Positions 26,038-34,674 of a DNA stretch of 64,000 nucleotides are shown piece after piece. This DNA is from Kaistia adipata DSM 17808 (GTDB lineage: Bacteria; Pseudomonadota; Alphaproteobacteria; Rhizobiales; Kaistiaceae). The stretch spans positions 1,529,318 through 1,593,317 of the forward strand of contig NZ_KE383991.1 in assembly GCF_000423225.1 (NCBI RefSeq), in the 5' to 3' direction. The notes beneath the pieces are model-generated. The model was not told where the DNA came from, ran no database searches, and saw only the letters and a list, made by a program, of their open reading frames with translations. Each line of letters opens with the position of its first letter. Position 1 is the first letter of the stretch. Made by a program: the position numbers and the translations under genes.

Positions 26038-27507
26038 ATGCGAAGGTCACGGCAAGCGGCAATGCGATTTCCTGCCCGGCTCCTCCTGTCGGCGGCGCTT
26101 CTTTCGGCGCCGGCCCCGACGACGGTCGCCGTCGCGCAGGACTATGCCGCGCCGGTCGGGACCTTTGCCGGCGACGAGGATTTCGACGTCCTGCGCGGCA
26201 GCGACGGCCAGGAAACCGTCGACTTGAGCGACCCGGCGCTCGCCGCGCCGCCGGCCGAGGAAGCGCCGATGCAGCTCGGCCGGGCCGAGCGCAACCAGCG
26301 CCTGCTTTCGACCATCGGCGAGGAGGACGAAGTTCCGACGCGGCCCCGCTCGATGACGGCGGATGCGCGCGATTCCTCCAGCTACGACCCGCTCGGCCTG
26401 CGCGTCGGCAGCTTCATCCTGCTGCCCTCGATCGAGCTGCGCGGCGGCTACACCACCAACGCCGCCCAGGCCTCGACCGGCGGCCCCTCCGCCGTCTGGA
26501 CGCTGGTGCCGGACCTGATCGTCCGCTCCGACTGGAGCCGGCACGAGCTCGGCCTGTCGCTGCACGGCACCTACGACTATTTCAGCGACACCTCGGTATC
26601 GCCGCGGCCGACGGTGAACGCCGACGCGACTGCACGCATCGACCTGCCGCGCGACTGGACGCTCCGGCTCCGCGGCAACTACAATTACGACACCCAGTCG
26701 ATCTCCAGCATCGACTATCCGGCCGGCGTCGACGAGCCGCCCGGCATCAACACCTATACCGGCGGCGCGACGCTCGACGGCTCGATCGGCCGCACGGCGC
26801 TGCAGCTGCGCGGCAACCTCGCCTATTCGCAATACAATGACGGCCATGCCGGCAATGTCGTCGTGCCGCAGGGCGACCGCGACAACACGCTGACGAGCGT
26901 CGCCGCCCGCGTCGGCTACGAGGTGACGCCGGCCTTCACGCCCTTCGTCGAGGCGGAGCTGTCGGACCGCAGCTTCCGCCAGAAGATCGACAACAACGGC
27001 TTCAACCGGGCCAGCCAGGGCGTGACGCTTCGCGGCGGCATCGCCTATTCGGCCGATCCTGTGCTCCGGGGCGAGCTGGCGCTCGGCTGGCACAACGAGC
27101 GCTACGACGACCCCGTCTTCTCGTCGTTCAACGCCATGACGGTCGACGCCTCCGTGGTCTGGGCGCCGACGCCGCTCACCAGTTTCACGCTGCGCGCCGC
27201 CACCTTCGTCAACCCGACCACCGATCCGAACTCGGCCGGCTCGATCGTCTACGACGCCGGGCTGAAGGCGGAGCACGCGCTCCGGCGCAACCTGACGCTC
27301 GAGGGCGACCTCGGCTGGCGGCGCGAGTTCTACGAGGGCATCGACGTCGCCGACGTCACCTATGAAGCCGGCTTCGGACTGACGTGGAAACTGAATCGCT
27401 CGGCCTGGGTCGTCGGACGCTTCTCGCAGGAATATTATGACAGCGCCCAGCCGGGCGGCGACTACCCGACGACCACGGTGAGCATCGGACTGAAGCTGCA
27501 ACGTTGA
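26038..27507 (+). CDS. Outer-membrane beta-barrel protein
   Basis: 489 residues from ATG 26038 (481 if ATG 26062 is used; neither has a strong Shine-Dalgarno). A signal peptide ends near TVAVAQ. An acidic, probably disordered stretch follows to about residue 120 (ETVDLSDPALAAPPAEEAP). After that comes a run of alternating amphipathic strands with aromatic girdle residues (FILLPSIELRGGYTTNAAQ, LRLRGNYNYDTQS, LGWHNERYDDPVF), ending in a hydrophobic strand VSIGLKLQR. This fits the BBP2-type outer-membrane barrel family. A barrel function in polysaccharide export is known for some relatives but is not supported by neighbours here. Confidence 0.8.
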   Translation: MRRSRQAAMRFPARLLLSAALLSAPAPTTVAVAQDYAAPVGTFAGDEDFDVLRGSDGQETVDLSDPALAAPPAEEAPMQLGRAERNQRLLSTIGEEDEVPTRPRSMTADARDSSSYDPLGLRVGSFILLPSIELRGGYTTNAAQASTGGPSAVWTLVPDLIVRSDWSRHELGLSLHGTYDYFSDTSVSPRPTVNADATARIDLPRDWTLRLRGNYNYDTQSISSIDYPAGVDEPPGINTYTGGATLDGSIGRTALQLRGNLAYSQYNDGHAGNVVVPQGDRDNTLTSVAARVGYEVTPAFTPFVEAELSDRSFRQKIDNNGFNRASQGVTLRGGIAYSADPVLRGELALGWHNERYDDPVFSSFNAMTVDASVVWAPTPLTSFTLRAATFVNPTTDPNSAGSIVYDAGLKAEHALRRNLTLEGDLGWRREFYEGIDVADVTYEAGFGLTWKLNRSAWVVGRFSQEYYDSAQPGGDYPTTTVSIGLKLQR

Positions 27508-27560
27508 CGATCGTTTGCCGTGTCATCAACCCGACACGTTATGGCGCTACGAGAGGCATC

Positions 27561-28070
27561 ATGGCTTTCAATCATCGCAAGACGATCACCTTCCGCCTCG
27601 CCCAGACCGCGCGCGCCGCGCGCGCCCGCTCGGGCGGCCACCTGATGCGGATCGGCCTCCATCCCGGCCAGGAAAGCGTCCTCAAGGCGCTGGCGGCCGA
27701 GGACGGCCTGTCGATGAGCCAGCTGGCCCAGGCGCTTTCCGTCCAGCCGCCGACCGTGACCAAGATGGTGAGCCGGCTCGCGGCGCAGGGCTATGTCGTG
27801 CGCCAGGCCTCCAAGGGCGACGGCCGCCAGGCGCATGTCTACCTGACCGAGCAGGGGCGCGGCACCATCCTCGACATCGACAAGGGCTGGAAGCGCCTCG
27901 AGAAGGAAGCGATCGCCGGGCTCGACGACAAGGACGTCAAGAAGCTGCGCAAGCTGCTGCGCCAGATCGAGCGCAACCTCTCGATCCATTTCGACGAGAC
28001 CGAGGAACCGGGCGACGACGAGCCCGAAATTCCCGCGCCTTCGGTGGAGACACCCGCTCCCACGGCTTGA
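27561..28070 (+). CDS. MarR family transcriptional regulator
   Basis: 169 residues. A winged helix spans about 30-130: HPGQESVLKALAAEDGLSMSQLAQAL, VQPPTVTKMVSRLAAQGYVVRQ as recognition helix and wing, and SKGDGRQAHVYLTEQG. A Pro/Glu-rich tail at 150-169 is unusual for MarR and probably disordered. The start is ATG 27561 with GAGAGG upstream. It follows the barrel gene by 53 bases in the same direction. Ligand and target are unknown. Confidence 0.88.
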   Translation: MAFNHRKTITFRLAQTARAARARSGGHLMRIGLHPGQESVLKALAAEDGLSMSQLAQALSVQPPTVTKMVSRLAAQGYVVRQASKGDGRQAHVYLTEQGRGTILDIDKGWKRLEKEAIAGLDDKDVKKLRKLLRQIERNLSIHFDETEEPGDDEPEIPAPSVETPAPTA

Positions 28071-28164
28071 GCGGCGCCCGGCAATCTGCTTGACTGAAGG
28101 CGGCCCGATCGCCCGATAGCGCCTGCCCCAAAGGTACCCTCCCCCGACCGCCCCCGGAGTGCGG

Positions 28165-29061
28165 ATGTCCCCGTTGCCGACCGCCGCCGCGGAGGCGCAA
28201 CAGCGCCTGCGCGGCATTGGGCTCTATTGCCTTGCGATGCTCTGTTTCGCGATCCTCGACGCCTGCGCGAAATATGCGAGCTACTACGTCCCGGTGCTGT
28301 CGATCGTCTGGGTCCGCTTCGCCATCCACGCGCTGCTGGCGCTGGCGCTGTTCCAGCCCTGGCGCCACTGGGTGCTCTACAAGACCAGGCGCCCGGTTCT
28401 GCAGACGCTGCGCGGCCTGTTCCTCGCCGGCTCGACCTTCTTCAACTTCATGGCGGTGCACGAGCTGCAGCTCGACCAGACCATGTCGATCGGCTTCTCC
28501 GCGCCCTTTATCACCGCCGCGCTGGCCGGGCCGATCCTGGGCGAATGGGCCGGGCCCCGGCGCTGGGCCGCCATCATCGTCGGTTTCGTCGGCGTGCTGA
28601 TCATCACCATGCCCGGCTTCGGCGATCTGAACCCGGCGATCTTCCTGTCGCTCGCCGCCGCCTGCTGCAACGCCTGCTACATCCTGTCGACCCGAATGCT
28701 GACGCGCTCGGATTCGAGCGCCGGCATGCTGCTCTATTCGGCCGTCGTGCCGCTGATCCTGATGACGCCGGTCGCCAATCCGCTCGACGCCGCGCCGCCG
28801 ACCTGGATCGTCGGCCTCTGCCTGTTCCTGACCGGCGCGCTCGGCTTCGTCGGCCACTGGTTCCTGATCCGCGCCCATCACCACACCGCCGTGCCGGTGC
28901 TGGCGCCGTTCATGTATACCGGGCTGATCTGGATGATCCTGCTCGGCTATTTCGTATTCGGCGACGTCCCGGCGCCGCGCACGCTGGTCGGCGCCTCGAT
29001 CATCATCGCGAGCGGCCTCTATCTGCTCTATCGCGAACGCGTGCGCGCGCCGGAAGGCTGA
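28165..29061 (+). CDS. DMT superfamily transporter (EamA domains)
   Basis: 298 residues with about ten membrane helices in two EamA repeats (first GIGLYCLAMLCFAILDACAKY, second IFLSLAAACCNACYILSTRML). The substrate of such drug/metabolite transporters cannot be read from sequence. The start is ATG 28165, five bases after GGAG; the GTG at 28159 overlaps the ribosome site. It is preceded by 94 bases after the MarR gene and may be its target or independently expressed. Confidence 0.87.
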   Translation: MSPLPTAAAEAQQRLRGIGLYCLAMLCFAILDACAKYASYYVPVLSIVWVRFAIHALLALALFQPWRHWVLYKTRRPVLQTLRGLFLAGSTFFNFMAVHELQLDQTMSIGFSAPFITAALAGPILGEWAGPRRWAAIIVGFVGVLIITMPGFGDLNPAIFLSLAAACCNACYILSTRMLTRSDSSAGMLLYSAVVPLILMTPVANPLDAAPPTWIVGLCLFLTGALGFVGHWFLIRAHHHTAVPVLAPFMYTGLIWMILLGYFVFGDVPAPRTLVGASIIIASGLYLLYRERVRAPEG

Positions 29062-29198
29062 ACCGCGGACCCACGAGATAAGTGCGGCGAAGGCCGCGAA
29101 AACGCGCTACAAGCGGCGCGCTCCGGGCCGGCCTCCGGCCGCCCGGCCCCTGACGCCAGACCCTTCTCCCGAACGAAGCGCCCGCTTCCGGATCCCCG

Positions 29199-30392
29199 AT
29201 GGACCGTCCCGCCAATCGCCAGGCGCGCTTCTTCGTCGCCCTCGCCATCATGGTGGCGCTGCTGAACAGCACCGCCGCCTCGCCGCTCTACACCAGCTAC
29301 CGCATGATGTGGGCGCTCGACGCCTTCACCGTGGCGTTCATCTTCGCGATCTATGCCGTCGGCACGCTGATCGCGCTGTTCGTGCTGGGCCGGCTATCCG
29401 ACCGCCTGCCGGATCGTCGGCTGCTGATCATCCTGTCGCTCGGCATCGTCGTCGCCGGCGCGCTGATCTTCGGCTCCGCCGACAATCTCGCCACGCTGCT
29501 GATCGGGCGGCTGCTGGCCGGCGCCGGCACCGGCGGCCTGACCGGCGTCGCCAACGCCGCCCTGATCGAACTCGACCCGAAGGCGGATGCCCGCGCCAAC
29601 GCCGTGCTGGCGACCGCCGTGTTCACCGCCGGCTGCGCCTTCGGTCCGGTGATCAGCGCGGCGGCGCTGCATTTCGACCTCTGGCCGCTGCACCTGCCCT
29701 TCCTGCTGATCGCAACGCTGGCGATCATCACCATCCTCGGCCTCGCCACCGCCTCCTGGCAGCCGGCGCCGCGCGTCGCGCCCGTCGCGACCGCCACTGC
29801 CGGACCGGTGCCGCAGTCCGGCCGCTACACCGCCTTCGCGATCGCCGCCGGCGCCGTGATCATCGCCTGGACCGTCGGCGCCACCTTCGCCGGCCTCGGC
29901 GTCACCTTCGTGCACGAACTGCTCAAGGTCGAAAGCCAGGCCGCGTCCGGCGTCATCGTCGCCGCCTTCCAGGCCGTCGCCGGCCTCAGCCAGCTGGCGA
30001 GCCAGCGGCTCGATTCGAACCGCGCCATGGTGATCGGCACCACGACGATCGCGCTCGCCATCCTGCTCTGCGCCTTCGCGATCTGGACCGCCACACCGCT
30101 CCTCTTCGTGCTCGGCACGATCGGCAGCGGTCTCGGCTACGGCGCCGCCTTCGTCGGCTCGGCCGGCGTCGTCAACCGCATCGCGCCGCCGGACCGGCGG
30201 GCGACCTGGGTCTCGACCTACTATTTCACCGCCTATCTCGCCAATGCGCTGCCGGTGCTGGCGCTCGGCTTCCTCGGCGACCGGCTCGGCCTGTTCGGCT
30301 CGTTCCTGTGCCTGACCGCCTTCACCGTGGCCGGCACGATCGTCGTCAACGGCGCCGCCAGGCTGGTGCTCCGGCCCGGGCGGCGCCGCTGA
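29199..30392 (+). CDS. MFS transporter
   Basis: 397 residues with 12 membrane segments. The loop 2-3 motif of the family appears as LGRLSDRLPDRRLLI near residues 64-80. The N-terminal part shows STAASPLYTSYRMMWALDAF. Typical of proton-coupled drug/metabolite exporters of the YcaD/arabinose-exporter-like group. Substrate unknown. It is downstream of the DMT gene by 137 bases on the same strand and converges on the dehydrogenase gene at 30403, 10 bases away. Confidence 0.87.
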   Translation: MDRPANRQARFFVALAIMVALLNSTAASPLYTSYRMMWALDAFTVAFIFAIYAVGTLIALFVLGRLSDRLPDRRLLIILSLGIVVAGALIFGSADNLATLLIGRLLAGAGTGGLTGVANAALIELDPKADARANAVLATAVFTAGCAFGPVISAAALHFDLWPLHLPFLLIATLAIITILGLATASWQPAPRVAPVATATAGPVPQSGRYTAFAIAAGAVIIAWTVGATFAGLGVTFVHELLKVESQAASGVIVAAFQAVAGLSQLASQRLDSNRAMVIGTTTIALAILLCAFAIWTATPLLFVLGTIGSGLGYGAAFVGSAGVVNRIAPPDRRATWVSTYYFTAYLANALPVLALGFLGDRLGLFGSFLCLTAFTVAGTIVVNGAARLVLRPGRRR

Positions 30393-30402
30393 ATCGCGGG
30401 GA

Positions 30403-31302
30403 CTAGTTCTTCAGCCTGGTGCCGTTCTGCGCGGCGATGAAGTCCGAGATCATCGGCACGAACTTCTCCGCCTGGCCCGAGGCGGCCATGGCGGCGAAAT
30501 TGTTCTTCACCGCCTCGCCGAGCGTGTTCACGGCGCGGGCGTCGTCGGCCATCGCCGCCAGGTAGCGCAGGTCCTTGTAGGCGTTCGAGATGGTGAAGGG
30601 ATGGGCGTTCTCGTTGCCGTCGATGACGTAGTTCATGAAGGTGTCGTAGAAGCCGCAATGCATGCGGCCCTTGCTGATCACCGAGTGGAACGTGTCCGGC
30701 GAGATGCCGACCTTCTGGCCGATGGCGAGCGCCTCGGAATAGAGCGCGGCATAGCCGAGCGACAGGAAGTTGTTGATCAGCTTCATCTTGTGGCCGGCGC
30801 CGACCGGGCCGACATGCACGATGGTGGCGGCCCAGCAGGCGATCAGCGGCTCGATCGAGGCGAACACCTCGTCCGAGGCGCCGACCAGCGCCTGCAGCTT
30901 GCCCGCCATGGCGCCCGCCGGCGTGCCACCGAGCGGCGCGTCGACGAAATGGGCGCCGACCAGGTCGAGCCGCTCGGCCAGGCGCAGCGTCGTCGTCGGC
31001 TCGGAGGTCGAGCAGTCGATCACCACCAGCCCCGGCCGCGCGCCGGCGAGGATGCCCTCCGGCCCCTCGATGACCGCCTCGACATCGGCCGAGCCGGTGA
31101 CGCAGAGGAAGATCACCTCGGCGCTCTGCGCCATCTCGGCCGGCGTCTTCACCTCGGACGCGCCCTTGGCGATCAGGCGCTCGACCGCCTCGCGGCGGCG
31201 ATTGGCCATGACCAGCAGCGGATTGCCCTTGGTCACGAGGTTGGTCGCCATCCCCTCGCCCATGAATCCGAGCCCGATGAAGCCGACGGTGCGGTTCGCC
31301 AT
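30403..31302 (-). CDS. NAD(P)-dependent beta-hydroxyacid dehydrogenase (3-hydroxyisobutyrate dehydrogenase-like)
   Basis: 299 residues. Rossmann motif GFIGLGFMGEGMA at 8-20; substrate-binding DAPLGGTPAGAMAGKL; catalytic Lys in GHKMKLINNFLSLG. This is the beta-hydroxyacid dehydrogenase family, which includes 3-hydroxyisobutyrate, tartronate semialdehyde and glyoxylate/succinic semialdehyde reductases. The exact substrate is open. The start is 31302 with GGGAGGGG upstream. It is divergent from a D-2-hydroxyacid dehydrogenase with 233 bases between, sharing a palindrome at 31419-31431. Confidence 0.9.
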   Translation of the reverse strand: MANRTVGFIGLGFMGEGMATNLVTKGNPLLVMANRRREAVERLIAKGASEVKTPAEMAQSAEVIFLCVTGSADVEAVIEGPEGILAGARPGLVVIDCSTSEPTTTLRLAERLDLVGAHFVDAPLGGTPAGAMAGKLQALVGASDEVFASIEPLIACWAATIVHVGPVGAGHKMKLINNFLSLGYAALYSEALAIGQKVGISPDTFHSVISKGRMHCGFYDTFMNYVIDGNENAHPFTISNAYKDLRYLAAMADDARAVNTLGEAVKNNFAAMAASGQAEKFVPMISDFIAAQNGTRLKN

Positions 31303-31418
31303 TGCTGCAACCCCTCCCTGGGTGTTTGCATTTGATTTCATTCGCAGATTAGAGTGCCGGGCGGGCTCAGGACAAGGCAGACGGCCGGCCTGTCCGTGCC
31401 AATTTTCCGTTTCGTCCG

Positions 31419-31431
31419 ATTGTCCGACAAT
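31419..31431. promoter_or_regulatory. Perfect palindrome ATTGTCCGACAAT between two divergent dehydrogenase genes
   Basis: 6-1-6 inverted repeat in the 233-base divergent region between the genes starting at 31302 (minus) and 31536 (plus). The TTGTC/GACAA halves look like operators of FCD-type GntR regulators (general TNGT/ACNA pattern). No regulator gene is next to it. Binding is inference. Confidence 0.4.
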
Positions 31432-31535
31432 GGCAATCGGGCCCCTTCCTCGTGTATCAAGGCGTGCCCGATCCGCCGCCGCGCGCGGATGACGCCCCAA
31501 GCCAGATTCGCCCCAGCCAGTTTCAAGGAGCATTC

Positions 31536-32498
31536 ATGTCCCGGCCCGAACTTCTCATGCCTGGCCGCATGCAGCAGAACGTCAACGATGCCCTCGACGC
31601 CAAGTTCATCGTGCATCGTCTCTACGACGCCAAGGATCCGGCCGCGCTGCTGGCCGAGGTCGCGCCGCGCATCCAGGCCGTCGCCGTCGGCGGCGCCGTC
31701 GACGCGGCGCTGATGGACAAGCTGCCGAAGCTCGAGATCGTCGCCTCGTTCGGCGTCGGCTACGACCTGGTCGACGCCAAGCACGCCGCCACCAAGGGCG
31801 TCATCGTCACCAACACGCCGGATGTGCTGACCGAAGAAGTCGCGGATACCGCGCTCGGCCTGCTCCTGATGACGGTTCGCGAGCTCTCGGCTTCCGAGCG
31901 CTATCTGCGCGCCGGCAAGTGGCCGTCGGGCAACTATCCGCTCAGCAGCTCGCTGCGCGACCGCACCGTCGGCATCGTCGGCCTCGGCCGCATCGGCAAG
32001 GCGATCGCCCGCCGCCTCGAGGCGTTCGACGTCAAGGTCGTCTACCACAACCGCCGTCCGGCCGAGGACGTCTCCTACAAGTACTATGCCGACCTGACCG
32101 AGATGGCTCGCGACGTCGACACGCTGCTCTCCGTTCTGCCGGGCGGCGCCGCGACGGAAAAGGCGATCAACCGCGCCGTGCTCGACGCGCTCGGCCCCCG
32201 CGGCATCCTGATCAACATCGGCCGCGGCACGGTCGTCGACGAACAGGAGCTGATCAAGGCGCTCAAGGAGAAGCGGATCCTCGCCGCCGGCCTCGACGTG
32301 TTCGAGAAGGAGCCGCAGGTTCCGGCCGAGCTGATCGCGCTCGAGAATGCCGTGCTGCTGCCGCATGTCGGCTCGGCCTCGGTCTATACGCGCGACGCCA
32401 TGGGCCAGCGCGTGATCGACAACCTCTATGCCTGGCTCGACGGCAAGGCGCCGCTGAGCCCGGTCGCCGAGACGCCGTTCACCGGCTGGAAGAAGTAA
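31536..32498 (+). CDS. D-2-hydroxyacid dehydrogenase (glyoxylate/hydroxypyruvate reductase-like)
   Basis: 320 residues. Nucleotide-binding GIVGLGRIGKAIARRLEAF in the middle; the Arg-Glu-His catalytic set is visible as INIGRGTVVDE, the Glu in the following segment, and LLPHVGSAS. The N-terminal substrate segment SFGVGYDLVDAKHAATKG is typical of hydroxypyruvate/glyoxylate reductases. AAGGAG lies 5 bases before the ATG. A strong terminator follows at 32519-32553, so it is a single-gene unit. Paired divergently with a beta-hydroxyacid dehydrogenase, it fits glyoxylate or sugar-acid metabolism. Confidence 0.9.
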   Translation: MSRPELLMPGRMQQNVNDALDAKFIVHRLYDAKDPAALLAEVAPRIQAVAVGGAVDAALMDKLPKLEIVASFGVGYDLVDAKHAATKGVIVTNTPDVLTEEVADTALGLLLMTVRELSASERYLRAGKWPSGNYPLSSSLRDRTVGIVGLGRIGKAIARRLEAFDVKVVYHNRRPAEDVSYKYYADLTEMARDVDTLLSVLPGGAATEKAINRAVLDALGPRGILINIGRGTVVDEQELIKALKEKRILAAGLDVFEKEPQVPAELIALENAVLLPHVGSASVYTRDAMGQRVIDNLYAWLDGKAPLSPVAETPFTGWKK

Positions 32499-32518
32499 GC
32501 ACTTACTGACTCTGAACG

Positions 32519-32553
32519 ATCCCCTCTCCCGCACGCGGGGGAGGGATTTTTTA
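32519..32553 (+). terminator. Rho-independent terminator after the D-2-hydroxyacid dehydrogenase
   Basis: An 11-base GC-rich stem (CCCTCTCCCGC with GCGGGGGAGGG, one G-T pair) followed by ATTTTTTA. It lies 21 bases past the stop codon. Confidence 0.9.
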
Positions 32554-32581
32554 TGCGCCTAGCACGACGCCCCACGCTCGC

Positions 32582-32683
32582 CGTCATCCCGGGCTTGACC
32601 CGGGATCCATTCAGCCGCGGCGCGGGGAAGTTCGCACGCCCGGAAACCCGGCTGCATGGATCCCCGCCTGCGCGGGGATGACG
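32582..32683. repeat. Inverted pair of intergenic palindromic repeats
   Basis: Left unit 32582-32610 begins cgtcatcccgggcttgaccc; right unit 32656-32683 is its inverted variant, beginning atggatccccgcctgcgcgg. Outer ends (cgtcatccc) and inner ends (ggatccat) are shared while the hairpin centres differ. The build is the same as at 8858-8988, but the sequence family is different. Such units are widespread between genes in alphaproteobacteria. It lies between the convergent dehydrogenase and SDR genes. Confidence 0.7.
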
Positions 32684-32709
32684 CGGAGCCTAGCCTTCGC
32701 CTCTGCCCC

Positions 32710-33465
32710 TCAGAGCGAGAAGCCGCCGTCCGACAGGTAGACCTGGCCGGTCGTGTAGCGCGACTCGTCCGACGCCAGGTAGATCGCCAGCGCCGCGATC
32801 TCCTCGGCCGTGCCGAGCCGGCCCATCGGCTGGCGGTCGATGAACTGCTGGCGGATCTCCTCCACCGTCTTGCCCTGCTTCTCCGCCTGCTCGGCGATGC
32901 GACCGTCGAGCGACGGCGACTGGATCGTGCCCGGCGCGATCGAGTTCACGCGGATGCCCTGGCGGATATAGTCGGCGGCGACCGCCTTGGTCAGGCCGAC
33001 GACGGCCGCCTTCGACGCGCCATAGGCATAGCGGTTCGGAATGCCGCGCACCGAGCTCGCGCCCGACGAGATGTTGACGATCGAGCCCTCGCCCTTCGCC
33101 AGCATGCCCGGCAGGAAGGCGCGGATCGTCCGGTGCATCGCCTTGGCGTTGATGTCGAAGGAGAGGTCCCAGTCCTCGTCCGAGGTGGTCAGGACCGTGC
33201 CGTGATGCACGAAGCCAGCGCAGTTGAACAGGATGTCGACCGGGCCGACCTGCTTGGCCAGCGCATCGACCGCCGCCGTCGAGCGCACGTCGAGCGCATG
33301 CACCTCGGCGACGCCGCCGGCCTTCAGGTCCGCCATCAACTCCGGCTTCAGATCCGTGGCGATGACATAGGCGCCCTCGGCCGCGAAGGCGAGCGCCGTC
33401 GCATGGCCGATGCCGGCGCCGGCCGCGGTGAGAAAGGCACGCTTGCCCTTGAGACGTCCCGTCAT
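32710..33465 (-). CDS. Short-chain dehydrogenase/reductase
   Basis: 251 residues, classical SDR. The cofactor loop TAAGAGIGHATALAFA is near residues 13-28; NCAGFVHHG, the Ser in NISSGAS, and the Tyr-Lys pair in YAYGASKAAVVGL complete the catalytic set; PGTIQSPS follows. Closest in style to DHRS6/ketodeoxyfuconate dehydrogenase-like SDRs, which oxidise hydroxy acids, but the substrate is not certain. GGGAGG lies 6 bases before the ATG at 33465. Surrounding genes act on hydroxy acids and sugar acids. Confidence 0.9.
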   Translation of the reverse strand: MTGRLKGKRAFLTAAGAGIGHATALAFAAEGAYVIATDLKPELMADLKAGGVAEVHALDVRSTAAVDALAKQVGPVDILFNCAGFVHHGTVLTTSDEDWDLSFDINAKAMHRTIRAFLPGMLAKGEGSIVNISSGASSVRGIPNRYAYGASKAAVVGLTKAVAADYIRQGIRVNSIAPGTIQSPSLDGRIAEQAEKQGKTVEEIRQQFIDRQPMGRLGTAEEIAALAIYLASDESRYTTGQVYLSDGGFSL

Positions 33466-33505
33466 GATTTCCTCCCGAACAGGATTTTTTGGTTGCGGTG
33501 GCGGC

Positions 33506-33973
33506 TCAGCCGCCGGTTGGAAGTCGGCGCACCATGTGCACGATGCGGCGATCACCGAGGTCCTCGATCCGTTCGATCGAGAAGCCCTTGCGGCCGTACC
33601 AGGCGACATTGGCGCGATAGAGTTCGTTGGTGAGAAGCCGGAGCGTCGCGCGGTCCAGAACGCGGGCACGCAGCGTCGCCGCGTCGAGCAGGCGGTTACC
33701 GAGACCATGTCCCTTGCAGCGCGGCGCCACCGAGATGCTTTCGATATAGAGGTCTTCCGGCCGCAGATTGAGGATCAGGGCGCCGGCGACGCCGCTCTCG
33801 TCCTCGGCGAGCCACACCTCCCAGTCGCGCAGGACGTCGCCATAGTCCCAGCGCAGCGGCAGCGGCAGGCGACCGGCAATGATGCGGTTCGGCTCGTAGG
33901 CCGCCTCCTGCATGGCCCAAAGCGCGGCGCGGTCCGTCGCCATGGCGCGGCGCAGGCCGGCGAGTTCGTTCAC
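33506..33973 (-). CDS. GNAT family N-acetyltransferase (small)
   Basis: 155 residues. Acetyl-CoA motif A is visible as IESISVAPRCKGHGLGNRLLD; the C-terminal strand reads NVAWYGRKGFSIERIEDLG. Its ATG overlaps the stop of the preceding GNAT gene by four bases (33970-33973), so it is the last gene of a three-gene operon with the PEP mutase-like enzyme. Acceptor substrate unknown. Confidence 0.86.
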   Translation of the reverse strand: MNELAGLRRAMATDRAALWAMQEAAYEPNRIIAGRLPLPLRWDYGDVLRDWEVWLAEDESGVAGALILNLRPEDLYIESISVAPRCKGHGLGNRLLDAATLRARVLDRATLRLLTNELYRANVAWYGRKGFSIERIEDLGDRRIVHMVRRLPTGG

Positions 33974-34674
33974 CGGGCTGTCTCCGCCGTCAACGCGCCG
34001 AGGCTCCGCTTCTGCCGGCCCTCGGCGTCGAAATTGGCGGGATCGAGCCAGGCCTCGAAGCCGGCTTTCACGCGGGGCCAGTCGCTATCGAGCATCGCGA
34101 ACCACGCCGTGTCGCGGTTGCGGCCCTTGACGATCATGTGCTGGCGGAACGTGCCCTCATAGGTGAAGCCGTAGCGCGCCGCCGCGCGCCGCGACGGCGC
34201 GTTCAAATCGTTGCACTTCCACTCGTAGCGGCGATAGCCGAGCTCGAAGGCATGGCGCGCCATCAGGTACATCGCCTCGGTGGCGCCGGCGGTGCGCTGC
34301 AACGCCGGCGTATAGAGGATGTTGCCGACTTCGATGGTCCGGTCCTGCGGCGCGATCCGCATATAGGTGGCGTGGCCGACAGCCTTTCCGGTCGCGCGAT
34401 CGAGAATGGTGAAGAGCAGCGGATCGTCCTTCTTCGCGGCCTCCGCGTAATGGGCGGAGAAGCTCTCGAAATCGGCGAAAGGTCCATGCCCGAGATAAGC
34501 CCAGAGCCCGTCATTCGCCGAGCCTACCGATCGCTCGTGGATGTCGCGGCCATGCGCGGCGAGGTCGAAGGGAACGATGGAGACGAAGCGGCCCTCGAGC
34601 GTCACGCGCTGCGGACGCGGCGCGAGCGTCGTGTCGACCACGACACCGACCGGACAGGCATCAGGCGATGTCAC
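33970..34674 (-). CDS. GNAT family N-acetyltransferase (RimJ/RimL-like)
   Basis: 234 residues. It has the RimJ/L layout: VTLEGRFVSIVPFDLAAHG at the start, AVGHATYMRIAPQDRTIEVGNILYTPALQ in the centre, and RRYEWKCNDLNAPSRRAAARYGF followed by FRQHMIVKGRNRDTAWFAML at the end. This subgroup modifies protein N-termini or small amines. It overlaps both neighbours by four bases (33970-33973 and 34671-34674). Two unrelated GNATs in one operon suggest a resistance or modification function, which is inference. Confidence 0.88.
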   Translation of the reverse strand: MTSPDACPVGVVVDTTLAPRPQRVTLEGRFVSIVPFDLAAHGRDIHERSVGSANDGLWAYLGHGPFADFESFSAHYAEAAKKDDPLLFTILDRATGKAVGHATYMRIAPQDRTIEVGNILYTPALQRTAGATEAMYLMARHAFELGYRRYEWKCNDLNAPSRRAAARYGFTYEGTFRQHMIVKGRNRDTAWFAMLDSDWPRVKAGFEAWLDPANFDAEGRQKRSLGALTAETAR

